Part shown: one piece after another, positions 1 to 10,456 of the stretch | Layout of the letters: every line of letters begins with the position of its first letter | Numbering within the stretch: the stretch's first letter is position 1 | Assembly (NCBI RefSeq): GCF_000340215.1 | Contig: NW_006921546.1 | Span: 504,788 to 568,787, forward strand | From: Pseudocercospora fijiensis CIRAD86 | Lineage: Eukaryota > Ascomycota > Dothideomycetes > Mycosphaerellales > Mycosphaerellaceae | Direction: 5' to 3' | Length of the DNA: 64,000 bases | Notes under the pieces: model-generated | Seen by the model: the letters and a program-made list of their open reading frames with translations, nothing else | What the model was told of the DNA's origin: nothing | Databases searched by the model: none | Translations under genes and position numbers: made by a program

Positions 1-1790
1 ACGTGCATATGACATCGGAGAATTCGCAGGGTACGACGTCCTCATTTAGTGCATGGCTTCGTGCCTCGTCGGTTCTTGGGCTAGCCTGATGTACTGTTTA
101 GTCGCATTGATCATTCGTGAGGATCGTGCTGTGCTTGTGCTGGTCATTGGCGACAAATATTGCTGTCCAACAGCTCTCGATCGAGGCCCGTCCAACACCA
201 GCCTTGGCCATGCCGCACCAACGTCTGATTTGTCTGGCACCTGGCACATGAAGCAGTTCTGTACAGTTGTGATGCGCATGCTGGTGGGGCATAGCGCCAG
301 TGGTTTGCCGATAACATGAACCGAGTGTGAGGTCGAGCAGTTGTTCCAGTATGGAACTGGTTTTCAGAACACCGCGGGCATGTTTCTCGTAATGGCAAAG
401 CGATCATCATCATGGATGGCCCTGTGTTGCAGCAGATGATACGTTGGAGCTCCAATCAATGTCATGTTTCTCATGAACGGAGCGGGCTGGGACATGTTGC
501 CGGGGAATGGATGACCTGGGAGACTGTAAGCCATCGCTCACATAACAGCGCCGCAGTCCTGGTCCAGGAGAGCCATCCTTCTTGAGCCATGACATGTTGC
601 TGCAGGTGATAGACATGTTCCAGTCGGCGTTCATCGTCACCATCATGTCGAGTATGTGTTTCGAGGTCGCCACATCTCCGCGATGTTGCAAGATTACAGT
701 CAGAGAGGTTCGCTTGGTGTGAGTCGGCTTTCCCTCACCTGTAACTTCCACCATCATGATGACAGCGATCGCATTTCGATTCTCCTTTCCCATCCTCCGC
801 CGGCTTGATGGAGGGCAACCCAGCACACGGAGTCTTCTGCTGGACAAGATTTCGGAGTCTGCCATGGTGATTGGAATGTTCTCCATGCCGCCGCCGAGCG
901 TATCGCACTACGAGATCTTCGCCAGGAAGGCCTTTCAGCAAGCTCTCGGGCTCAGTTCCCTCAGATTCTTCTTCCCTCAGATTCCTCGCCGCACAGATTC
1001 CTCACCAAACAGATTACCTACCACACAGATCCAGGTTGATCGGCGGCCATCGTCAGGTCAGCCTCAGCTTCCTCTGTTGTAGGCTCGGTTGATGCTACGC
1101 TCTTTCATTCCAACGACATCCAATGGCGATCTTGTCAAGACTACTGACATATCTTGTGCTCGCAAAACTCATGTGCCTTCCAATTCCATTCGCGTCGTGG
1201 ATCGCGTCCGCGCCGGCTAGCCGATGTATGTACTGTCGCGCCGCATACATGTAGCGCCAGCAGTGGGCGAATGCTCGCTATTCGGCGTGAGTCGAGAGTC
1301 TGAGGCGTGGTGAGGATGTTGTCGTTGTATCCGTGCGATTCCAATGTTGATGGGTCGTGGTGGACGCTCAGCCCAGGCCGCACAGCTGCATGATGGTGCC
1401 ACCATTCAGCTCAGCCAGTTGCTCTGATTCAACGGATTGGTGTGGCTCCCTGAGCTGATCAGTCGGTCGACTTTGTATCGAGAAACTTCCATTTTGGAGA
1501 GGCACCGTAAACCAGCCGCCGTTTCATGGCGCGAAGTGGTCTAAGGTGTTGTCGTCGATCGGCGCGTTGGGGGTGTTGTGATCGTTGGTGATCATTTCCG
1601 AGGTGTGGTATGTAGTGCTGGGTGTGCTCGTAGTGTCGCGGAGAGCGTGCTAAAGGTCAAGTGGAAAGTGAGTGCGCGTTGGAGATTGCGGAGGCAGTCG
1701 GCGGATCGGAGTCTTCCCCATTCAGCTTCTCACTACTGATGTCCAGTCAAACTTGAATGAGAATTTGACTAATCCCGGCTTTTCAACTAA

Positions 1791-2486
1791 AGATGCCAGG
1801 TGAAATTTCCTCGAGCACCACACACGTTTCCGACGCCGAAGAGCCTAACACTTCCTGATCATATGCATCGACATTTCCACATCTCATCCCCAGCCTGGCG
1901 CACAATCAATTATGCGCAACGCTCGCGACGATGCTCGATGACCATCTGCTACACACTATACCGCACATATCGGCAACGCGGAAAGAAAAAACGAGACCCG
2001 ATGGCCTGGCAGGATTGTTCACCTACTTCCGACATGGCCATTCCGTTACCTCGTCACTCCAATCCGAACATGACTTCGTTTGAGCTAGCGACTTCTTCTG
2101 GAACAACAACTTGACGAGATCTTCCGAGATACCGACACCGACACCGCATGAGCCGTTATCTCGAAGCCTCTAGTCAATCGGCCACCGCGAGATGCATTAG
2201 GCGAGGGTGTTGAAGGTGCTGGAAGTAACACGACAACTTCAGAGTGTCGCAGCACCCTAGTCTCGAGCGCGCGACCAGTTCCGGGCCCGCTTCAGATTGA
2301 GGTCGGAGAAGCGCTTACACATCTCAACACTGATTTCTACGACATCTCAAACGAAGCCTGCTCTGACCTAGGAAGGCAAAGCGGATCTCGGCCCTTACAC
2401 TGCTCCCTAGGCGCATCCGCATCGCGTCTAGGCCGATCTGTATCCAAATCCATGGATTCACTGCACCCCGTTCGAGAATGACCACT
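1791..2486 (+). pseudogene. Coding-like relic of an unknown gene
   Basis: An ATG at 1791 opens a frame (MPGEISSSTTHV...) that stays coding-like to about 2175 but is crossed by TGA near 1857, a second TGA and a TAG. A second open stretch of about 110 codons follows at about 2155-2486 in another frame, without its own ATG, ending ...SLHPVRE-stop. The two could be exons of one gene or remnants of a dead one. I recognise no domain. The rest of 1-2,800 shows only short overlapping ORFs with no convincing coding pattern. Confidence 0.3.
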
Positions 2487-3059
2487 TATGATACGACGCG
2501 ACGATTGTTGTCGATGTTGGATATAGCCTTAGAATGCATGCGCCGAAGCTGGGCTTCCTGCCGTGCTTGTCTCTGCTGCTGAACTCAGGAGGAGAGCGGC
2601 GCTCCCACGAGACGACGGGAATCTTATATACGCTGATCGTGCACATCGTCTTCTCCACGACATCTCCTTGCAGTGGGGTCTCTTGTAAGGATGTTCCTCG
2701 AGAAGATCAGGAGCTAAAGTTGGGAATTCTTGAGGTTGCATAGCGGTGGACATAGAGACTTCTTGTCGCTGACACTGTTCGGCTCACCGATTCATTTCAT
2801 CACGCACGGCAACATCTCCGCCCACGCCAAACTTTCCCCAGGGACAGGCCCGTCGGGACGTTGTCACTCTCTCGATATGAACAGAAAGGAAAGTTTTGCG
2901 TAGCCTGCACTGATTGATCAAGTATATGTATGATACACACACACATCCATCTTCTCTCTACGTTCTCCTCTCTCTCCTCCCAGCCCTCCTTCCAGAGCCC
3001 ACCTCCCATCAGAAACCACCTCCCTCCCGAGATCCTCTCCCTCAAACCCTCCCCATGAC

Positions 3060-3689
3060 TCAAACCTTCCTCCCTCCCACCTTCCTTCCATCCATCTTCT
3101 TCAAACCCTTCCCAACCCCTCCCCCCCTCACCTTCCTCAACTTGTCCTTACAAGGAGAATCCTCTAAACTCCTACCCCGAGCCCGATTCCCAAAAATCTC
3201 CCCATCCTCCTTCTCTACATGAACTCTCTTCCTTCGGTGTAGTGGCGATGTGATGAAGCCAAGAGCTTCTTGTAGCTTGATGGAAGAGTTCAATATGGAT
3301 GCTTCAGGTGATGGATGAGATGAGATTGGCGAAGTTGCAGAGTACGCGGAAGATGGTGGTTGAGACCAGTTGAGAATGCTGACGCCGTAGCGATTGGTAT
3401 TGGAGGTATGTTCGGCTTTGCGGACTGTGGTGGCTTCAGACGAGAAGGGATCCGCGAGCTGGCGGAAGAAGATCGGGGAAGGTGAGCATTCTTGGCTTGA
3501 TGAGTCTCCCTCATCCTCCTCCTCCTCCTCTTCTTCTTCTTCCATTGGTGTTCGAGGTTGCTTGGTATGCGAGGCAACGCTGAGGCTGGCGAAGACTGCT
3601 GGTATTGGCGATGATGTTGGACAGCTTCCTCCGCCGAAGATCATGTTGTTGAAGCCGAAGATGGTTCGAAGTTGATCTCTGGCAGCCAT
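3060..3689 (-). CDS. Hypothetical acidic/basic low-complexity protein
   Basis: A 209-residue protein read from an ATG at 3689 (MAARDQLRTIFGF...). The open frame continues upstream to 3953, but the residues before this Met look like untranslated sequence. There is a run of nine or more Glu after about residue 45, then Ser/Pro-rich sequence. The C-terminal third is rich in Arg/Lys/Gly (HRRKRVH, GRKVGGRKV) and could serve as nuclear localisation or nucleic-acid contact. I see no signal peptide, TM segment or known domain. Most of it is probably disordered. Function unknown. Confidence 0.5.
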   Translation of the reverse strand: MAARDQLRTIFGFNNMIFGGGSCPTSSPIPAVFASLSVASHTKQPRTPMEEEEEEEEEDEGDSSSQECSPSPIFFRQLADPFSSEATTVRKAEHTSNTNRYGVSILNWSQPPSSAYSATSPISSHPSPEASILNSSIKLQEALGFITSPLHRRKRVHVEKEDGEIFGNRARGRSLEDSPCKDKLRKVRGGGVGKGLKKMDGRKVGGRKV

Positions 3690-4620
3690 GTCTTCGGTGG
3701 TGGATATGGCAGGGCTGGCAGGGACAAATTGTGACTGTGTAGTGACTTTTGTGCTGAGGTGTGCAAGCTTGGGAGGAAAGGTGGAAAGTTGGGCGTAGAA
3801 ATCATGAAAGAGAGATGAGAATAGACAATCGCAACCACACGGTGTTCTTCCACTCTGGTCCAATGTTCCTGAAAACGGAAGACGTAAGTAAATGACTTTC
3901 CTGAAAAGAAAGGCATTGCCTGAAAAGGAAGATATGAGGAAATTGTGGGTCACCGGCCTTCTCGGTTTCTTCGTGAAACTGGAGCCTATTCCAGGCTTGG
4001 ACCAATTCTGGCATGTCTGCTCCCGACGTTCATTCGAAGCATAGCGCTCTCAGCATGAGTATGGCACTCAGTGTCCTGAGATGGAAAATGGGAGTGGAAA
4101 CGGAAATACCTACCAAATCATGAATCTCCGACTTTGTTGGTCCTTCCATGAATTTGGAGATTCGTACATGTACAGGCCGATTGTGGCATTTCTGCTTTCC
4201 ATGGTCGTCACAGCGCCCCCAGTGTCTCTACAGAGTCTCCTGAGAAAGGAATATGGAAGTGTTGATCTCGTGGGTTTCCTAAAGAGGCCGCACCTGTGCC
4301 CCGATAGCCTGGTGGAAGGAGCACGGCGTCGAAATGAGTCTTACCAAACTGCTCAATTGTGGGCAGTACCCTCGGCTGCAGTACCTGCTTTTCGGTAAGT
4401 ATCACTCAAATTCCTTCCCAGTTTTCACCAAAGCCAGCGAAATGTCCGTATTCTGCACAAATCCATCGATGGAGATCTTCGAAGCGGCCATAATTCCGCC
4501 CATTGCGGCAGACATCGGCATTGCGTAGTATATGGCACTGCCTGCAGTACACATGCTTCGGACATGCTTCAGCGCCAATGTCGAAGTAGAAGTCTGTCGA
4601 CCAAGAAGTCTCGCTGGCGA

Positions 4621-5727
4621 TCATCTCTCGGCTTGTCCATGTCCTGTCTCTCCATCTTGTGCAGTTGGCGAAGCTCCGCTTGCAGCGCTGTTGGCAATGC
4701 TTCTGCTTCTCGTAGGACTTTCTTGGGTACCTCTGCTCGCGAGCGTATCGACAGTGCCTTTTCTTGCATGCGCGTGACTAGGAGTTCCCGGCGCAACGCT
4801 CGCAGGCAGGCTTGCTTGAAGACTGTTGACGCGGCTCCATATTTCGCCGCAGCGTTCGAGTTCGGCTGCCAGTGAGAGGTCGTATAGGTGATAGGCCGCA
4901 CTGCCCAAGCTGCTGCTAATTCTGCGCCTGCTATGGCCGGCGGCATGGTGTTGCAAGAGCTCGACTTCCTGGATCAAAGCTTCGGCCAGACGTGCAATGT
5001 TGGATGCCATGATCTGTAGCTGGGACTGCCATGAAGTCAGCGCGGCCGAGACATCGTGGCGCCACTGATTGAGCAAGGAGATGTGTTGGGCACGCTGTGC
5101 TCGGTGGTGTTCTACTCCCATCTTCCGGTCATGACCATCATCAGTGTTCGCACCTGGCTGCGCATGTGGGCTACTGCGACGGCGCTGCAACTCTGTCCTC
5201 TCTTCCTCCTCCTTTCCCTCCTCCTTCTCCTTGGCCTGAGCTTCTTGCCAGAGCTGGATCTCGGAGCTGTACAGTCGTTCCTTCAGCTCCAACCTGGACG
5301 CGCGCTGGGCCAAGTCGCGCTCACGTTCATCAAGCTTGTCTTTCAGATCTTGCGCCTCGGCCAAGCGTTGTTCAGCCATCTGCATAGTCTCCTCTGCATC
5401 TTGTTCACGCCGCAAAAGCTCCCTTGTGCTCAACAATCGGCCATGCTCGCCGGAAGCCGAATGGGACAGGGCGCTGCCGTCACTTGAGATGAGCTGAAGG
5501 AGAGACGGGAGGTCGAGGTCGAGGTCGGTATTGAGAGGCGCAGGTTCGGCGGATTGAGACTCTACGCGGCGCTGGCGCTGCAGCTTGACGTGTTGCAGCA
5601 GTGAGTGTATGGCGGATTTGGGGCAGTCTACGGCACGAGCAATGTCTGTGGGCTGCATGCGCTGGTCGAAGTGGTAAGCAACGACAACCGCACGCACGGC
5701 AATAGGCAGGTCGTGGTAAGAAGCCAT
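4621..5727 (-). CDS. Helix-turn-helix N-terminus plus coiled-coil protein
   Basis: A 368-residue protein starting at the ATG at 5727 (MASYHDLPIAVRA). Residues about 5-50 (DQRMQPTDIARAVDCPKSAI) resemble a homeodomain-like helix-turn-helix of the kind found at the N-terminus of DNA-binding and transposase-like proteins. Residues about 100-190 form a long Glu/Arg/Leu-rich coiled coil. A helical segment follows (LLNQWRHDVSAAL...ALIQEVELLQHH), then a Ser/Thr/Pro tail. The broken gene at 50.4-51.8 kb has a similar helical block, so the two may be paralogues. A 72-codon ATG-started ORF (4406-4624) with several Cys abuts the stop and could be a separate small gene or a 3' exon. A role in DNA binding is inferred only from the N-terminus. 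Confidence 0.6.
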   Translation of the reverse strand: MASYHDLPIAVRAVVVAYHFDQRMQPTDIARAVDCPKSAIHSLLQHVKLQRQRRVESQSAEPAPLNTDLDLDLPSLLQLISSDGSALSHSASGEHGRLLSTRELLRREQDAEETMQMAEQRLAEAQDLKDKLDERERDLAQRASRLELKERLYSSEIQLWQEAQAKEKEEGKEEEERTELQRRRSSPHAQPGANTDDGHDRKMGVEHHRAQRAQHISLLNQWRHDVSAALTSWQSQLQIMASNIARLAEALIQEVELLQHHAAGHSRRRISSSLGSAAYHLYDLSLAAELERCGEIWSRVNSLQASLPASVAPGTPSHAHARKGTVDTLASRGTQESPTRSRSIANSAASGASPTAQDGETGHGQAER

Positions 5728-6113
5728 ATTATGGGCGCATCCTTGGGATAATCATGGATAGAATGGGCGCGAATAAGGTGTAAAGACGTTCTGTAGGTAG
5801 AATACGGTACGGAGGACGCGGCGTAGAATTGATGGAAGTGCTGAAGGACGGCGGCGGGGTTGAGCTTGATAAGTAAATTCAATGAAATTTCATTTAAGCA
5901 TTCGAAGCAGCCTCTTGGAGATCTTCGGTCGCCATCCATTGCGAACTATCTCGGTACAAACACGCCTTCGAGTGAGATGATACGCATTTGAAAGTTGATG
6001 AATTCCTTCCTTGATGAGACGTCGACTGGCGTTCTCATATGCGGTACGGTACGTAGATTGAAAGCTCCAGTCTCCACAAACCACTATGGATATGCCCTTC
6101 GCATTCCCAGGAA

Positions 6114-7826
6114 TCAACTGAACAAAGCACTTCTCACCCGAGTCTTCCACGAAAAACCGTCTCTTCTTCCCTCCTCCTCCCTGTACACCTTCTCGGGAAG
6201 TAAAGCCGGCTCCTCTCTGCCTACTTTCATACCCTCTACCGCCCTCTCCGCCATGCCTTCCCCGAACTTCTCCCAATTCCTCGTATCCCATCCCCGCGAG
6301 ACGTCTCTCACAGGGTTTCCGCGTGCGAGCCATGCGTCGTGAAGGATGGTGGCTTGTAGTAGAAGTCCTTGCTTCTCTCCAACTCGGTCGTTCAATGCGA
6401 GTTGGAGGGTGGATGTTGCGAGGGAGGTTAAGTTATTTTGCCCTTCAGTATGCCAGGATTGTGGATCTGATTCAGCTTCGGGGAGAATGTGGAGCATTTG
6501 GTCGAGGAGTTTGAGTAAATTCTGTCTGCCGTGCTCCAACGCTCTCGCATCATCGGCTTGCAATCCCACGGCATCCAACCGCTGCTGTGCCGCGCGATTC
6601 GCTTGCAGATTGATCTCTTTGCCCAGATTGGGATCGTACGGGACGAGGGTTGGGATAGGTGAGATTGTGCTGATGATGCTGTAGACATGCTCGGAGAGAC
6701 CGATAGAGTGGAGCATAGCAGGGCTGAGTCGAGTTGTGACTGTAGCGATGGATGAGCGGAATTTGGTTGCTTGGCGGTGGACGCGGCGGAGTTGAGGAGT
6801 TGCGCGGGCTCCGAGGAATTGGACCCAGGAGAAAGCGTGGGAAGGATAAACCCACTTTCGTAACAGGTTGCAGTAGAGGTGAGCCCGCCAAGGGTGATAG
6901 TGCGGGACAAGCGAGGATGAATGAAGACCTTGAGGACAGGAAAACGTGAATGCTGCATCCAGGAAGTTGAGATCTTCCGGGTCGATGGCGTTGGTTGATC
7001 GGCGAAGGGATAATGCGTTGGAGCTGAGCAGATCGAGGAGTGGGAGGAGCTCGTATTGGAAGGAGTTGATGGTAGCCGCGAGGGCGGAGCGGACGTACAA
7101 GAGTTGGGCGCCAAGCTGGGAAACTTCTTTGGAGGAGGAGACGGACGACGTTGATGCTGGGCGGGAACCGTGGCAGAATCCTGGCCACAGCCGCGAGTAT
7201 GCTTCCACGACATTCGTGGGGAGATTCAGATATGACACCATCTGATCGACCTCGCAGTATGCCAGAGTGTGCAAATTGTGTCTGTGATACAAAGGCGCGC
7301 AGCGGGCAAGAAAGTCCAAAACCGGGAGGAGCGAAGCATCTGGTGTCAGAAGGACGCTTGTGGAGAGCGCGTTCAAGTCTTCTCCCTGACGGTAGGATGC
7401 ACGAAGTCGGTCAAGGCTTTTGACGTCGTGGAGATTGTTTTCCAGCATGCCAGGATCCAGAAGCATCGATATGATTGTGCCACCGATGAAGCTACACAGC
7501 ATGATGATGATGTATATAGGAAGGCGAGGACGAAATCTGAGGAGCCATGGCGAGAGCACGTAGAGAAGCAAAACGGCAGTGGCCCATCGCTCTGTGCATA
7601 GTTTGCTGAACAACATGAAGGGAGCGGCTCTGATCAACCAGACAGCTGCGGATATTGCATATGGCGTCCATCTCCACTTTGCCCGCCCGGCATAGTAGTA
7701 TTGATGATAGCCCAGCGCAAAGCCAACAGCAATCCAGGCCAGAATGTAAGCGCAGTATAAGAGGCGGAGGCATGAGACATCTGCCCAGCAATCGACAAGC
7801 CATCGTATGCTTCTTGAGTCGTCCAT
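6114..7826 (-). CDS. Multi-pass membrane protein of unknown function
   Basis: A 570-residue single-exon ORF from the ATG at 7826 (MDDSRSIRWLVDC). The first about 130 residues contain about four hydrophobic segments: LLYCAYILAWIAVGFAL, a segment around AISAAVWLIRAAPFML, TAVLLLYVLSPWLL and IYIIIMLCSFIGGTIISML. About 430 mainly helical residues without further clear TM segments follow. The plan (N-terminal membrane anchor plus long helical soluble region) resembles the spliced gene at 10.4-12.3 kb, but I cannot align them securely. No catalytic motif is seen. Likely integral membrane; function unknown. Confidence 0.65.
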   Translation of the reverse strand: MDDSRSIRWLVDCWADVSCLRLLYCAYILAWIAVGFALGYHQYYYAGRAKWRWTPYAISAAVWLIRAAPFMLFSKLCTERWATAVLLLYVLSPWLLRFRPRLPIYIIIMLCSFIGGTIISMLLDPGMLENNLHDVKSLDRLRASYRQGEDLNALSTSVLLTPDASLLPVLDFLARCAPLYHRHNLHTLAYCEVDQMVSYLNLPTNVVEAYSRLWPGFCHGSRPASTSSVSSSKEVSQLGAQLLYVRSALAATINSFQYELLPLLDLLSSNALSLRRSTNAIDPEDLNFLDAAFTFSCPQGLHSSSLVPHYHPWRAHLYCNLLRKWVYPSHAFSWVQFLGARATPQLRRVHRQATKFRSSIATVTTRLSPAMLHSIGLSEHVYSIISTISPIPTLVPYDPNLGKEINLQANRAAQQRLDAVGLQADDARALEHGRQNLLKLLDQMLHILPEAESDPQSWHTEGQNNLTSLATSTLQLALNDRVGEKQGLLLQATILHDAWLARGNPVRDVSRGWDTRNWEKFGEGMAERAVEGMKVGREEPALLPEKVYREEEGRRDGFSWKTRVRSALFS

Positions 7827-9182
7827 ACTTCCACGGAATCAGAGCATGCTCGAAGATGCGAATGGGCTTTCAGATGATGTTCCTCCTCCAGTCCTTGGCA
7901 AGCTGCAACTCCTGCGCAGTGTTGGTCTTGACAGCGACTGTGAAAAGTGGCGGACTCAATGGTGGATGGATCAGTCAAGCAGCCAAGAATTTCTTGAGGC
8001 AAGCGAGACGTCCTGCACTGTGTCTCGACGGCGATGATGAGAAGTGGCGGACTGAATGATGGATGAACCACTGATGTCAAGCAGTCAAGGATTCCTTGTG
8101 GCAAGCGACAAGTCCTGCGTGGGACAGCGATTGTGCGAAGTGGCGTGTGGCTGCTGTTCAATTCAATAATCCAGTGAGTGAATAAGTCAAGCAGTCAAAG
8201 GTCTGGGTGAAAGGAGGCACGTTTGCTTCGAATGTGGAACCCTGCCAGTCTTCTTTGCATCGGCACAGACCCATGGAACGCCATTTGCCATCGCAACTAC
8301 ATGAACGACATGCATGGAGCGGATAGTTGCAGGTCATGACACGCAGTATGCGTGCTGCGGACCAGACGTGCTGTGTTTGGTGTCATTTTGCTGCCCTGCA
8401 ATCAGTCGTTGCACATCGTGACCCGTATCTGATGCATGATGCAGGGTCAAGCAGCAAAATGGCAGGCTGGCTGGTTGGCGGGCGGATTTGCAGATTGGGA
8501 GGGAGGTCGTCTGCCATCTACCAAACATCCGAGCTGTGTCAGCTTCCAAGCTTCCAAGACTCTGGGGTCGGTCCACATGTCGCTCCTGATTCCGAACTCC
8601 GAAAGGCTTCATGACGATGGTCGTGCAACGAACCTTTTCTGAATCAGCCAACTTCATCAGCCTGCTGGACTTGCACCTCTGATAACGGCTTGGACGAGGC
8701 ACCTCCCATATCTCCACACTCCATATGTATTGCTTCCCCACTCGCATACCTGACAACGAACCAGGTTTTGTCTCTGAGCTTCGCCTCGCCGCTTCGGACA
8801 GCCGCAGCTCAATACTCCTACTTGCACGGCTATCCATCATGATCAACGTGTTTTGCTCTCACCGCTCTTGAAGGCCCTCCGATAGCCGCAGCTCGTCATC
8901 GCTCGCATATCTTGATTCTTGAACACCGCTCTTCCGCGATCCACTTCTCCCAAACGATGGAAAGGAAGGAATTTCCCTCTTCTTGACATCCTTCTTCCTC
9001 GTCATCTCCGCTCGACATCCACCGAGATTGGCCCTTCATCACGATCACCGCACTCTGCCGGCTGCTCCAGAAACATTGTGCTGTCCTTCACGTTCTCATT
9101 CCACCATTCACCAGAGTCCTCCAACCCAGCACATCGTCCTCCGACGCCCCAAGTGTCCGTCGCCATACCCATCCATTCCAAC
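7827..9182. other. Intergenic stretch, no gene supported
   Basis: Several short ORFs occur on both strands but none shows consistent coding character. Between about 7,950 and 8,130 a loose repeat is visible (GGCGGACTNAATGGTGGATG...CAGTCAAGG, two to three copies about 75-80 bp apart). The last 300 bases before 9183 are presumably the 5' untranslated region and promoter of the next gene. Confidence 0.4.
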
Positions 9183-9919
9183 ATGGACCAGAAAGCACTG
9201 GAGAAGGCGTTTGCGCTGCCACGGGATCTCCAAGAGTCTCTCAGATACGGCGGGAGAGGCCGAGAGTCAACGCAGCCAGAGGAGCTCGTCAAAGATATGG
9301 AACGCATCCAGCTTTCGGGCAGTATGGGACAATCTTGGCCCACGTGATTCTCACTTCTGACCAAGACCCACAGGTTGTAAGGACGGCAGCGAGGATCTCG
9401 ACCTATACGAGCCAGGGACTTACCTGTCTGTCAAGAAGGCAAAGGCAAAGGATGAAAAGGTCGCTGTTGCTGGTGTCGAGATCAAAGAGGAAGGTAAGCT
9501 TACCTTCAGCGCACATCTCCCAGCACTGCTCTCCCCTCCCACAGGCATTCGATGTTCATGGGAAGATTCTGGCGACTGACGATTGGTGTCTCAATGAAGC
9601 TGCACCAGCTTCCGATTCGGGGCGACCATCATCTTTGGCCAAGCATGCAGATGCTCGTGCTTCGAGATTCTTCGCATTCGCCACTATCGGCGATGCCGTG
9701 CGTGCCCTGGCAGTCGTATCAAGCGGGCTGGATGAGGCGCATCCACTCTACGACAAAAAGACGTCTCCGCTCGAGCTCACAGCCAATAATGTGGCCAAGG
9801 CATGCGAGGCCATCGCGTGTGCTGGAGTCGAAGATCCGTTCAAAGAGGTCGAGTTGAAGGAAGCATTCGTGATGTCCGCATGCGAGGTGGGCCAGTCGGA
9901 GAGCACTGCGATGAAATAG
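9183..9919 (+). CDS. Small two-intron protein, paralogue family A (copy 1)
   Basis: Spliced model: exons 9183-9321, 9374-9493 and 9609-9919, giving 189 residues. Intron 1 (52 bp) has donor GTATGG and acceptor CCACAG with CTTCTGACC as branch. Intron 2 (115 bp) has donor GTAAGC and acceptor CACCAG with GACTGACG upstream. Both interrupt in phase 1. The model is supported by the family A copy at 24,738-25,448: both have a central DLYEP motif, a Lys-rich linker, and a C-terminal block with aromatic-F-T, DA-A-AV-S and the signature PLELTAN-V, followed by D-F-V-L. No known domain is recognised. The second acceptor is the least certain point. Probably a soluble protein; function unknown. Confidence 0.6.
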
Positions 9920-10456
9920 TAGTTTCACTTACCTCTTCTGCAACGGCAGGACAACGAAGACCATCCAAATGCCGACTTTGCTTCAGGCCAAGTCCCGGGG
10001 TTGTTTCGTTCATTGCTGGTGCAGGTTAGGTCAAGTGTGGAGTTGGGTATCATTCGAGGGCGACGACCGCGAAATCGTCGCCGCAAGTATTCGAAAAGAA
10101 CTCGCAGTACAGTAGGAGAGCGACGATACTCAAGATGTTTGGTTGACATTTGGCCTTTTCATACGTTCCCACGTCTTGCCTGCCGTTCATAAGTGCGAGT
10201 GTACAGTATGTTAAGTGCAAATGCTCGCGGTGCGCAAATGAAATTCGTGGGATCGTGGGATCGTGGGGTCGTGTGCGTGGGGTGTGCGCCAAGGCAGCGC
10301 TTCCTATTGTCGTTGCTGGCGTGTGCGGAATGCAGAACAACAACAGAGCGGCTTCCGGCTTCGTGCTGTTTGCAATTCCGCAAGGAGCATGTGGACATGT
10401 TTCCTCCACATCTCGCCGTCCTTTGCCCTGACAGTCCTTGAATCATTGTGTTGTCG